From assembly GCA_910577165.1 (NCBI GenBank), contig CAJTLX010000016.1:1-58431 (forward strand): a stretch of 58,431 bases of DNA, written 5' to 3'. Shown piece by piece: positions 42,319 through 50,667 of the stretch (position 1 is the stretch's first letter; each line of letters opens with the position of its first letter). The notes under the pieces were generated by a model that was given only the letters and a program-made list of their open reading frames with translations, did not search any database and was not told where the DNA came from. This stretch comes from an uncultured Lachnospiraceae bacterium. GTDB lineage: Bacteria > Bacillota > Clostridia > Lachnospirales > Lachnospiraceae. Position numbers and translations under genes: made by a program.

Positions 42319-42582
42319 ATGGCTGATTCCCCATCCGGGAAGGAGCGCGATTTCACTCCCATCCTTCCCTTCGATGTCACGGCGCACGAGGATTTTTCCA
42401 TGTACGACCGCTTTCCCTATGTAAGGGATATTACTCTGTTTGACAATAATATTCGAATGATGAACCGCGGCAATGTGATCCATTATGTTACATGTACTTT
42501 CGGGGAACCCAAAAAGATTGGCGGCGATGTAGTGGACTCTGAAATTACCGCAGAAGAGGATCTGACCGAAGAGAAAGGATAA
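42319..42582 (+). CDS. Small hypothetical protein
   Basis: 87 residues, acidic at the C-terminus (DSEITAEEDLTEEKG), no signal or membrane segment. AAGGA lies 7 nt before ATG 42319, so translation is likely. Not recognised. It is probably co-transcribed with the lipoprotein gene and ends just before a terminator. Confidence 0.6.
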   Translation: MADSPSGKERDFTPILPFDVTAHEDFSMYDRFPYVRDITLFDNNIRMMNRGNVIHYVTCTFGEPKKIGGDVVDSEITAEEDLTEEKG

Positions 42583-42588
42583 AACAGA

Positions 42589-42618
42589 GGGGAGCGATTT
42601 CTTTTTGTATCGCTCCCC
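42589..42618. terminator. Terminator between convergent lipoprotein operon and enolase
   Basis: GGGGAGCGAT (42589-42598) and ATCGCTCCCC (42609-42618), perfect 10-bp arms around a T-rich loop. The plus side is followed by TAATTTT. It probably serves both directions. Confidence 0.8.
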
Positions 42619-42636
42619 CTAATTTTGTGCGGGCTT

Positions 42637-43989
42637 CTACTTAATTTGAAATGGATTCTGATACTGCGCGGCAGCACCAAGTTCCTCCTCAATGCGCAGG
42701 AGACGGTTGTACTTTGCCACGCGGTCACTGCGGCAAGGCGCGCCGGTCTTTATCTGTCCCGCCTCGCTCGCCACACTGAGATCGGCGATAAAGGTATCTT
42801 CCGTCTCACCGGAGCGATGTGAGATCACAACGCGGTATCCCGCTTCCTTTGCCATCGAGATGGTATCAAGTGTCTCACTCAGAGAACCAATCTGATTGAA
42901 CTTAATTAATACTGCGTTGCCCGCCTTTCTTCGAATTCCCTCGGCAAGCCGCTCTGTGTTAGTTACAAACAGATCATCCCCGACCAGCTGCACCTTACTT
43001 CCAAGCCTTTTAGTCAGTTCCTGCCAGCCTTCCCAGTCATTCTCATCCAAAGCGTCCTCAATCGAGGCGATCGGATATTTTTCACAGAGCATTGCATAGT
43101 AATCAATCATTTCCTTAGTGTTTCGCATAATTTCCAGTTTTCTGGTATCCGGCGCGGCCACCGGATCGTTAAACTCCCCGGCCTTCTGATGACTCTCCCC
43201 CGGAAAATAATACATCCCTGCATCCTCATTAAACAGTTCGCTTGCTGCCGCGTCCATAGCGAAAACGATATCGGTCCCCGGCTCATAACCCGCCGCACGC
43301 ACAGCCTGCGTCATATATTCAAAGACTTCCTCCGCATTCTTCAGATCCGGTGCGAAGCCTCCCTCATCGCCAACTGCCGTGATATGCCCATTTTTGCCGA
43401 GCAGTTTCTTTAATTCGTGGTAGACTTCCGTGCCCATGCGCAGCCCTTCTCGAAAACTCTCTGCACCCGCAGGCATAATCATAAATTCCTGAAAATCCAG
43501 ATCATTCTTGGCATGTACACCGCCATTGACAATATTCATCATCGGCACAGGAAGACGTTTTGCACTCTCCCCGCCTAAATAGCGATACAATGGCTGATGC
43601 ACCGAGTTTGCGGCTGCACAGGCTGTAGCTAAGGAAGCGGAAAGAATAGCATTCGCGCCAAGTCGCTCCTTTTTCTTTGTTCCGTCCGCCGCGCAAAGTT
43701 TTTTGTCCACCTCCGTCTGGGAAAATGGCTCCATCCCCTTTAACACACCCGCAAGTTCCCCGTTCACATTTGCTACGGCAGCCTGCACCCCTTTGCCCTG
43801 ATAGCGTCTCTCCTGCCCATCTCTCAGTTCTAAGGCCTCATACTCCCCGGTGGATGCACCTGACGGCACCGCCGCACGACCAACAGAACCATCCGCCAAA
43901 AAAACTTCCGCCTCAACCGTCGGATTGCCACGCGAATCCAAGATCTCCCTCGCCCTCACTTCTTTTATCCATGTTTCCTTGCCTTCCAT
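42637..43989 (-). CDS. eno: Enolase
   Basis: 450 residues from ATG 43989 (GGAGG 8 nt upstream; the Met at 44004 has no ribosome site). Enolase marks: REILDSRGNPTVEAEV, SGASTGEYEALELRD, the metal-binding and catalytic regions (GDEGGFAPDL; SIEDALDENDW; LIKFNQIG) and the signature SHRSGETEDTFIADLSV with KTGAPCRSDR. It interconverts 2-phosphoglycerate and phosphoenolpyruvate. It is slightly longer than the usual 430 residues. Confidence 0.97.
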   Translation of the reverse strand: MEGKETWIKEVRAREILDSRGNPTVEAEVFLADGSVGRAAVPSGASTGEYEALELRDGQERRYQGKGVQAAVANVNGELAGVLKGMEPFSQTEVDKKLCAADGTKKKERLGANAILSASLATACAAANSVHQPLYRYLGGESAKRLPVPMMNIVNGGVHAKNDLDFQEFMIMPAGAESFREGLRMGTEVYHELKKLLGKNGHITAVGDEGGFAPDLKNAEEVFEYMTQAVRAAGYEPGTDIVFAMDAAASELFNEDAGMYYFPGESHQKAGEFNDPVAAPDTRKLEIMRNTKEMIDYYAMLCEKYPIASIEDALDENDWEGWQELTKRLGSKVQLVGDDLFVTNTERLAEGIRRKAGNAVLIKFNQIGSLSETLDTISMAKEAGYRVVISHRSGETEDTFIADLSVASEAGQIKTGAPCRSDRVAKYNRLLRIEEELGAAAQYQNPFQIK

Positions 43990-44127
43990 AAAAACAGCCT
44001 CCATTCTTAAACGTTTACGCCCTTATCCCAGCTAAAGCACAATCCCCAGCAAGGATAAGCTTCCGACAGAATTACAGGCAAAACAGACAGCAACCACTGT
44101 CTTTTTGTCTGCTTTCTTTTTGTAGTA

Positions 44128-44157
44128 TTGCATTTTTTCTGTAAATTATGCTATACT
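44128..44157 (+). promoter_or_regulatory. Promoter of the M32 carboxypeptidase gene
   Basis: -35 TTGCAT (44128-44133), 18-nt spacer, extended -10 TGCTATACT (hexamer 44152-44157). Confidence 0.65.
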
Positions 44158-44219
44158 AACAGGAAAGAAACCAAGCAGATGATCAATTAAATGCGATATG
44201 CATGGAAAGAGGTATCAGC

Positions 44220-45725
44220 ATGAGCGAATTATATGAAAAACTGCGCCCGCACATCGAACGCCAGTTTGCACTTGATTGTGCCTTAACTCTGTACAGTTGG
44301 GACAATGAAACTCTGGCTCCAAAAGACGCGATGGAAAACACCGCAAAAATCATTGGCACCCTCTCCGCACAAGCGTACGGGGCACTGGTCAACGACGAGG
44401 TGCGCACACTTCTTGCCTCCCTGAGGGAACCAAAAGAATTTGACGTACTAAGTAGTGTAGAGCAAAGCATTGTAAAAAAACTGAACAAAAACTTTGATCG
44501 CCTAGAAAAGATTCCGGCAAATGAGTATCGCGCGTACAGTGAACTAACTGCAAAAGCCGGCTCTATCTGGGCTAAGGCCAAGACAGAGAACGATTTTGCT
44601 GCGTTTGCGCCAAGTCTAAAAGAAATTGTTTCCTACCAGAAAAAGTTTGCTGCCTACACCAAAAAACCGGAAATGAGTCTGTATGATGCAATGCTTGATG
44701 AGAACGAGGAGGGGATTCTCACTAGGGAGCTTGATATTTTCTTTGAAAAGATCAAGGAGACCGTGGTTCCTCTGTTAAAAAAGGTGGTCGCCAAAAATGA
44801 TACTGTAAATAAGGATTATAACTCCCGCCATTTCCCGGTAGAACGCCAAAAAGAATTCTGTCGTTTTCTTGCGGAATACATTGGCTTCGACTTTAACCGG
44901 GGCGTAATGGCGGAAAGCGCGCACCCATTTACCACCAATCTTCACAATCATGATGTGCGCATCACCAATCACTTTTATGAAAATAATTTGGAGAGTGCCA
45001 TGTTTTCCGTGATTCATGAAGGTGGACACGCACTCTACGAACTGGGTGTGGATGATGCACTCACTCTTACGCCGGTGGGCGGTGGCACCTCGATGGGCGT
45101 ACATGAATCTCAGTCCCGCTTCTATGAAAATATCCTTGGTCGCAGTGAAGCCTTCTGGAAGCCACTGTTTGGAAAATTGCAGGAGAACTACCCGGAGGTA
45201 CTTTCCGGCGTGGATCTCAAGGACTTTATCCGGGGCATCAACAAGGCAGAACCTGGACCTATCCGCACGGAAGCGGACGAGTTAACTTACCCCCTGCATA
45301 TTATCATCCGCTATGAAATTGAAAAAATGCTGATGGAAGATCTGATCTCCGTGGATGAACTTCCACGCGTCTGGAATGAAAAATATAAAGAATATCTCGG
45401 AGTTACTCCAAAAAATGATACCGAAGGGGTATTGCAAGATGTACACTGGTCGGGCGGAGCATTTGGATATTTTCCATCCTATGCCATCGGCAATGCTGTA
45501 GCTGCGCAGATCTACGCCTATATGCACAATGAAGTTAACGTAAAAGAATGCCTGGAAAAAGGGAATCTTATCCCGATCCGCGAATATTTGCGCGAACATA
45601 TTCACTGCTTCGGATCGACAAAAAACATGAATGAACTCCTGATCGCCATGACGGGTGAACCATTAAACGCGGAATATTACACAAAGTATTTAACAGAAAA
45701 ATATACAAAACTATATTTGGAATAA
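44220..45725 (+). CDS. M32-family metallocarboxypeptidase (thermostable carboxypeptidase type)
   Basis: 501 residues from ATG 44220 (MSELYEKLRPHIERQ; AGAGGT 6 nt upstream). The zinc motif is HEGGHALYE (about residue 265), with the supporting Glu in GVHESQSRFYEN about 30 residues later. The HPFTTNLHNHDVRIT and GAFGYFPSYAIGN segments are typical of M32. These cytoplasmic enzymes trim C-terminal residues from peptides. Full length. Confidence 0.95.
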   Translation: MSELYEKLRPHIERQFALDCALTLYSWDNETLAPKDAMENTAKIIGTLSAQAYGALVNDEVRTLLASLREPKEFDVLSSVEQSIVKKLNKNFDRLEKIPANEYRAYSELTAKAGSIWAKAKTENDFAAFAPSLKEIVSYQKKFAAYTKKPEMSLYDAMLDENEEGILTRELDIFFEKIKETVVPLLKKVVAKNDTVNKDYNSRHFPVERQKEFCRFLAEYIGFDFNRGVMAESAHPFTTNLHNHDVRITNHFYENNLESAMFSVIHEGGHALYELGVDDALTLTPVGGGTSMGVHESQSRFYENILGRSEAFWKPLFGKLQENYPEVLSGVDLKDFIRGINKAEPGPIRTEADELTYPLHIIIRYEIEKMLMEDLISVDELPRVWNEKYKEYLGVTPKNDTEGVLQDVHWSGGAFGYFPSYAIGNAVAAQIYAYMHNEVNVKECLEKGNLIPIREYLREHIHCFGSTKNMNELLIAMTGEPLNAEYYTKYLTEKYTKLYLE

Positions 45726-45734
45726 TCGATATAT

Positions 45735-45759
45735 AGATGGCAATTAATTATTGCCATCT
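45735..45759. repeat. 10-bp inverted repeat after the carboxypeptidase gene
   Basis: AGATGGCAAT-TAATT-ATTGCCATCT, ten nt after the stop codon. No U-tract follows, so terminator function is uncertain. Confidence 0.55.
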
Positions 45760-45840
45760 GTACCGAACACAATCGCTTGCGACATTTACCGATTCGTGCG
45801 AGTGCGCATCCCCCATCCGATATGCCTTCTACGGATTGCA

Positions 45841-45880
45841 GGGCTATCACACAAAGAAAATTTTCTTTGTGTGATAGCCC
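45841..45880. repeat. Perfect 40-bp palindrome
   Basis: GGGCTATCACACAAAGAAAA is followed at once by its exact reverse complement with no loop. It lies between convergent genes. There is no U-tract on either side. It could be a strong bidirectional transcript-end hairpin, but its perfection is unusual. Confidence 0.85.
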
Positions 45881-45954
45881 CTTTGCATTATCTATGCTTC
45901 TTTTCCATTTAAAAAGGGTAGCACTCTAATCCCTTAATCTTATTTATGCCCTTC

Positions 45955-47394
45955 TCAAATTTCTACCGGCTCAAACCGCACTCTGAGTCTCGGCAATTTC
46001 TCAAGCACAGTATAGGTATTAAGCAGACCATCCTCCGCGTTTAAATCATTCTCCCCGCTTTCCGGCGGCGCGAAAATCTTGATGGTCAGATCGCAGGCTC
46101 CAGCAAGTGGCTTCTCAAAAAATGCACTCATTAAATCAATTACCTTTACCTTTGGAGAGCGGTAAAACCACCGACCATTCAACTCGATCATCAGATTCGT
46201 TTCGTCCTCAAAATAAAGTTCGCAAAAATGCGGGTTGCCCTCAAAATGCACTGGGATAGCAAGACCATCCGCATCCTCCGCTCCACCCCAGCGCAGACGA
46301 ACCGGCAGAGAAATCTCCTCATTTTTCTGCGCCATCTGAGGACAAAAATATTCTTCGTGAATAATCTTTTTGTAGGCGGAAAGCAATGGCTGTGCAACTC
46401 CCACCTCTGCATTGTTCGGATCCTCAATCTCAAGTCCGAGTCTGCCTCTGTCGCGGAACTGGTACATGGAAAAATTGGTAAACCACACTGCATTTTCTTT
46501 CTGAATCAAATCACAAAATTCCTGTACCATCTTCACCTGATCATATGGTCCTGTCACATCGCCGTCCGCGTTTAACTCGCTCATCATCATCGGCTTTGCC
46601 ACACCGCCGTTAAGTTCCCTAAACCGCTCAAACGCACGCTTTGTGTACTCATAGATATCCCGAATATCGCCGCGGCTGTGAGATTTTCCCCCTCGCTCTG
46701 CCACATCATACGGCCAGCCCCAATGCAGCGCGAAGTACTTGTCGATCGACCACATATCCGTATCGCGCACTGCCTGGGCAAAGCAGTCCTCCTTCTCAAT
46801 CTCGGTCTTTCCCTCCTCCACACCGCCCGTGCAGAGAATCGTTTTAACATTCGGTGCGTATTCCTTTAATATCTTACAGAAATGGCTGTAAAATTCGCCG
46901 ATCTCCTTATAGCTGCTGCGCTTGGTAAAGCTGAACCAGTCGCCCGTACACTCGTGGTTGATGCGTAACATCATCCGGCCGAACGGTCTTAAATCCTTTG
47001 CGATGGCAATAAGATGCCCGTCCGACACATGCGGGTCGATTGTTAAGGTCAGTGTGACATCCTGCCCATGCTTTCGCACATCCCGCATATAATTAAATGG
47101 CTCGCCCTCCGTATTCCCATTTAGACCGCCCTTATAGGTAAAATAATCATCGTAAGGATAATCCCAGGCAAATGATACATCAGATTTTGCGTGCACAACA
47201 CTCGCCCGACCCGGCCATCCCTCATCCAGCGGATAGTAACAGTACATCAGGCTGATCGAGCGGTGCGGTCGCCCAAGTGTCTGCAAAATATAATCCTGGT
47301 TTACATACTCTCCCCGCTCTGAGCCATCCCCCAAATCTACCGCACATTTTGCCTTTCCCATATGTACGGGAAACGCTCTTAATTCATCCCCCAT
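45955..47394 (-). CDS. Cytoplasmic glycoside-hydrolase-like protein (clan GH-A, GH26-like)
   Basis: 479 residues, no signal peptide. A TIM-barrel-like first part contains MLRINHECTGDWFSF (about residues 140-155), resembling the GH26 acid/base motif, and SELNADG (about residue 272) as possible nucleophile. A C-terminal beta domain begins near residue 350. GH26 enzymes cleave mannans or related beta-linkages; here the substrate would be intracellular oligosaccharide, or the protein may have another role. ATG 47394 follows GGAGG at 6 nt. The gene stands alone. Confidence 0.5.
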   Translation of the reverse strand: MGDELRAFPVHMGKAKCAVDLGDGSERGEYVNQDYILQTLGRPHRSISLMYCYYPLDEGWPGRASVVHAKSDVSFAWDYPYDDYFTYKGGLNGNTEGEPFNYMRDVRKHGQDVTLTLTIDPHVSDGHLIAIAKDLRPFGRMMLRINHECTGDWFSFTKRSSYKEIGEFYSHFCKILKEYAPNVKTILCTGGVEEGKTEIEKEDCFAQAVRDTDMWSIDKYFALHWGWPYDVAERGGKSHSRGDIRDIYEYTKRAFERFRELNGGVAKPMMMSELNADGDVTGPYDQVKMVQEFCDLIQKENAVWFTNFSMYQFRDRGRLGLEIEDPNNAEVGVAQPLLSAYKKIIHEEYFCPQMAQKNEEISLPVRLRWGGAEDADGLAIPVHFEGNPHFCELYFEDETNLMIELNGRWFYRSPKVKVIDLMSAFFEKPLAGACDLTIKIFAPPESGENDLNAEDGLLNTYTVLEKLPRLRVRFEPVEI

Positions 47395-47499
47395 AAATTA
47401 CCTCCAATTTTTTTTATTATTTTCCTCCTCCATCTTAACAGAAACAGAATAAAAATGCAAGTTAAACGTTTTCGTTCCCCTCTTCTTTTACAAAAACAG

Positions 47500-47527
47500 T
47501 TGCATTTTTTTTTTAATATGGTACAAT
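47500..47527 (+). promoter_or_regulatory. Promoter of the membrane-anchored protein gene
   Basis: -35 TTGCAT (47500-47505), 16-nt T-rich spacer, extended -10 TGGTACAAT (hexamer 47522-47527). Confidence 0.6.
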
Positions 47528-47601
47528 CTAGCTGTCACGCAAATCAAAAACTACGCGCCATGCCAGATAACGCGAAAGGCGCAGAAAAAAGGAGGGTTAT
47601 C

Positions 47602-48105
47602 ATGCCAAAATGGGCAATCGTGATACTTATTATTCTTGCTGTTTTAGTCGTAGCATTTATTGCACTTGCAATTTACGCGAATAAACTGCAAAAGAAATCC
47701 GAAGCGTCCCAGGAACAGATTCGTGCCGGAGCGCAGACATATTCCATTCTTGTTATTGACAAAAAGAGAATGAAGTTGAAGGAAGCCGGTTTCCCGCAGC
47801 TTGTGATTGACCAGACACCAAGGGCACTTCGCGGGGCAAAAGTTCCTGTGGTAAAGGCAAAGATAGGGCCTAAGGTTACAAATTTAATGTGCGATGAGAA
47901 GATCTTTGATCTGATCCCGGTCAAAAAGGAAGTAAAAGCAGTGATGAACGGCATCTATATTATGGATGTGAAAGGACTTCGCGGCGGTCTGGAGCAGAAG
48001 CCGGAAAAACAGAGCTGGCTAAAGCGCACGCGGGCAAAGCTGCAAAAAAAAGTGGATCAGGCAAATAAGGAACTAGAATCAGAGAAGAAAAAAGGGAAAA
48101 AATAA
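47602..48105 (+). CDS. Membrane-anchored protein of unknown function with basic tail
   Basis: 167 residues from ATG 47602 (GGAGGG 5 nt upstream; 49 in-frame codons before it are leader). One N-terminal membrane helix (residues 4-26, WAIVILIILAVLVVAFIALAIY), then a soluble domain (GAQTYSILVIDKKRMKLKEAG...; PVVKAKIGPKVTNLMCDEKIFDLIPVKKEVKAV) and a Lys/Glu-rich coiled tail. The family is not recognised. The domain may face the cytoplasm or the outside. Confidence 0.7.
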   Translation: MPKWAIVILIILAVLVVAFIALAIYANKLQKKSEASQEQIRAGAQTYSILVIDKKRMKLKEAGFPQLVIDQTPRALRGAKVPVVKAKIGPKVTNLMCDEKIFDLIPVKKEVKAVMNGIYIMDVKGLRGGLEQKPEKQSWLKRTRAKLQKKVDQANKELESEKKKGKK

Positions 48106-48120
48106 AGCGGGGGAAAAGAT

Positions 48121-48636
48121 ATGGAACATCACTTGGTCTCGGATATGTCCAATACCTATATTGAACATTCCATTGTAATAAATAATTTTGTCACCACTGT
48201 CGGAAGCCAGCTAAAGACTTCCTTGTGCAGGGTATTTGGGGACAGTGTAAAATATAAATGGGCGGAAAATAATAACCGCCCCGTTATCCCCGATGTTTCC
48301 ATAAACTGTGATATAAGAAACCGGCGTTCCACCAATTTTCTTTCCGTTCCCCGATTTATTATGGAAGTCCTCTCCGACGCGACAGAGGAATATGATCGCT
48401 TGGAGAAGATGAAATTATATCAAAATGTGGAAGTAGCAGAATACTGGATTGTGGACTGGCGAAAAAAACAAATCGAAATTTATGTGTTGTCACCGGATGA
48501 GGCTTCCCTTGACCATGCGGAATATAAACTGATCTCAACCATTACAGAAGAAAACAAAGAAGAGTTAAAAATCCATATATTTCCAAATATAAAAATCACC
48601 TATGAGCAGTTATTTGACTGTGTTGATCTTTATTAG
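48121..48636 (+). CDS. Uma2-family putative endonuclease
   Basis: 171 residues of the Uma2 (DUF820) restriction-endonuclease-like fold. The active-site pattern is visible as IPDVSI (Asp near residue 59), FIMEVLSDAT (Glu near 81), YDRLEKMKLYQ (Lys) and EYWIVDW. These are common in cyanobacteria and some Firmicutes; the function is unproven. It follows the previous gene by 15 bases with its own ribosome site. Confidence 0.8.
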   Translation: MEHHLVSDMSNTYIEHSIVINNFVTTVGSQLKTSLCRVFGDSVKYKWAENNNRPVIPDVSINCDIRNRRSTNFLSVPRFIMEVLSDATEEYDRLEKMKLYQNVEVAEYWIVDWRKKQIEIYVLSPDEASLDHAEYKLISTITEENKEELKIHIFPNIKITYEQLFDCVDLY

Positions 48637-48682
48637 TTCCTTGCATTCAAGAACACCTAATGCGGGAGGTACTCCATACCTG

Positions 48683-48717
48683 AGATAAAAGGGGCCGGAA
48701 AGGAACCCCTTTTATCT
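48683..48717. terminator. Bidirectional terminator between convergent genes
   Basis: AGATAAAAGGGG (48683-48694) and CCCCTTTTATCT (48706-48717), perfect 12-bp arms with an 11-nt loop, flanked by T/A-rich sequence. It ends right at the stop of the VWA-domain gene. Confidence 0.85.
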
Positions 48718-48718
48718 T

Positions 48719-50638
48719 TTATTCATCAAAATAAAAGATCTTCCCTCTTGGCACAAACGGCAATCTTCTTCCCCTTGGCACCAAAAATGCGTGTTCTCTT
48801 CGAATCCGAATATGATCTTCGATCCATCCATCCGTAATAATTAGAATTGGTCCATCCTTCGGGAAATTACCAGATTTTTCTAAAAGATCCACGCCCGGCT
48901 GAAGCACGGTTCCTCCCCCGCCCTTTACCAAAACTCTTCCCGCGATCTCCTCGGGGAGCAGATATCCGGCATCATAGGCCGCCGCGTCACAAAAAATTAC
49001 ACGGACATAGGGGACTTCCTTTGCCTGGGCATAGCTTGCCACCGCACCCAGTGCGAATCCAAGCAATCTTTTCTCCATCGATCCAGAAGTGTCAATCACC
49101 ACCCCAAATGTCCGGCTATACTCCGGGATCTCTGCGCGCATATAACTTGGTCTTGGAATATCTGGCGTGCTACTCTGGCGGCGGCTTGGGCGGGCATAGG
49201 TATAATGTTTGGCAAGCGGCGCGAAAAATTCGTCAAACCAGTTTCCCAGCTGCACATCCCAGGGAATCGGCGGCATGAAAAGTGCCCTGATCTCCTCGAT
49301 AAGCCCCGCTGGCAGATATCCCCTGTCCTCATTTAAATGATATTCCAGCCCGTTCTGCAACGCACTCTTGTAAAAATCATCCAATGAGGTCACTCCCGAA
49401 GGGATAGTTCCCTTTCCTCCCTTTGGATCGACTATTACATCCCCTTTTCCATAACCACGAAAAGTATCTAATTTCGAAAATTTTCGAATATCACTGACTA
49501 TCCGATCATAGAGATTCTCCGCAGAAATATTCTTTAAGGCTTCGTCGTAAAGTCCGCGCTCCGGCATTTCACCCACGCCCATATCGCACAGCCAGCCGTT
49601 GATCACATAGTCGCACGCCACATTCCAGAGATAGGGGTCACGCCCTGCACGGCGTTCGTGATGCATTAACCCCGCGTGCAAAAATTCATGGGCAAGCACA
49701 AATTTTAATTCTTCTTTGTTCAGTCCGGCAGCAGGATTTACATAGATCTCCCCCTTTGTTACATTGACTGCCGCAATAGAAATTTCCTCCTGGCTGCACA
49801 GACGATAATCCTCGACAATGCGAAAACCTGCTGCCAGCCCGCCCAGCAGCGGATAATGACTGATAAACCACTGTGCGGCTCCCTCCGAGGCAGTGGGTTT
49901 ATGACTTATTTCCTCATGTCCTCCCGCCTCACCAACAACTCTCGATACAGAATATGCCAGTGCGAAGGCAAAATTAAGCATAAACTCATTCTTCTGATTT
50001 CTTTCTGCATTATAGACAAGTGGATGCTCCAATCCCTGCATATCCATGCCCGCGGCAGTCCCATACCCCTCACTTACACAAATCTTTCCCCCGGTTTTAT
50101 CTCCCGTCCTTCGCGCCCCATCCGTATCATAGCCATGTTCCATAAGATACTGGTAAATCTTTTTCTCATCCGTCAGATTTCCGGGAAAAAGATCGGCTGG
50201 ATTTGCACAGATTGGTGAACCAAATTTGATATCATACAAAAATTTTGTAATATAAATATCACACGCTATATTCCAGATCGCCCGGTTGCAGGAAACCACC
50301 CATTCCGCAGAACCATCCTGCGCAACTTTCTCATATCCCGGCATTCTCTCTGCGTCAAAATGCCCAAACGAAAGGTGGAGTTTGCAGTGCGCGATCGTGT
50401 ACGCCCACTGCTCCGGAGTAAGGAGGGCATCCTTATTTAAATAGATTGTCCCCCCTCTGTGTACATAGGCAGCATCCCCGCCCATATTCTTTTTTCCAAA
50501 GATCTGGAAATACCCCTTTAACCGGGAAAAAAGAGGATTTTTATTTTGCAGGGAAATTCCCAGCTCAAGCCGTTTTTCTGCCGGAGAAAGAGAATCCTGT
50601 GCTTTTTTCTTATTTGCCATCGCCCTCCTGCCTTCCAT
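48719..50638 (-). CDS. Two-copy metallopeptidase-like/VWA-domain protein (DUF2201 type), partner of MoxR ATPase
   Basis: 639 residues. It has a duplicated peptidase-like module. Copy 2 (about 294-356) has an intact zinc motif, AHEFLHAGLMHHERR (His317, Glu318, His321), followed by WNVACDYVINGWL. Copy 1 (about 62-145) has AHCKLHLSFGH (His84, Cys85, His88) followed by WNIACDIYITKFL, so its catalytic Glu is replaced by Cys. The C-terminal VWA-like domain has the metal site DTSGSM (516-521) and IITDGW. Such proteins work with a MoxR-type AAA+ ATPase, encoded 29 bases upstream. The role is unknown; co-chaperone or metal-insertion functions are known for related pairs. Met 50620 is an alternative start. 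Confidence 0.8.
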   Translation of the reverse strand: MEGRRAMANKKKAQDSLSPAEKRLELGISLQNKNPLFSRLKGYFQIFGKKNMGGDAAYVHRGGTIYLNKDALLTPEQWAYTIAHCKLHLSFGHFDAERMPGYEKVAQDGSAEWVVSCNRAIWNIACDIYITKFLYDIKFGSPICANPADLFPGNLTDEKKIYQYLMEHGYDTDGARRTGDKTGGKICVSEGYGTAAGMDMQGLEHPLVYNAERNQKNEFMLNFAFALAYSVSRVVGEAGGHEEISHKPTASEGAAQWFISHYPLLGGLAAGFRIVEDYRLCSQEEISIAAVNVTKGEIYVNPAAGLNKEELKFVLAHEFLHAGLMHHERRAGRDPYLWNVACDYVINGWLCDMGVGEMPERGLYDEALKNISAENLYDRIVSDIRKFSKLDTFRGYGKGDVIVDPKGGKGTIPSGVTSLDDFYKSALQNGLEYHLNEDRGYLPAGLIEEIRALFMPPIPWDVQLGNWFDEFFAPLAKHYTYARPSRRQSSTPDIPRPSYMRAEIPEYSRTFGVVIDTSGSMEKRLLGFALGAVASYAQAKEVPYVRVIFCDAAAYDAGYLLPEEIAGRVLVKGGGGTVLQPGVDLLEKSGNFPKDGPILIITDGWIEDHIRIRREHAFLVPRGRRLPFVPRGKIFYFDE

Positions 50639-50667
50639 ATACCTTTACACTTCCGGTTATGCCCCTT

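Noticed and set aside
44085..44102. AGACAG/CTGTCT hairpin followed by TTTTT, upstream of the M32 gene
   Set aside because: It looks like a small terminator, but no plus-strand gene or promoter precedes it; the stem has only 6 bp, so I do not call it.
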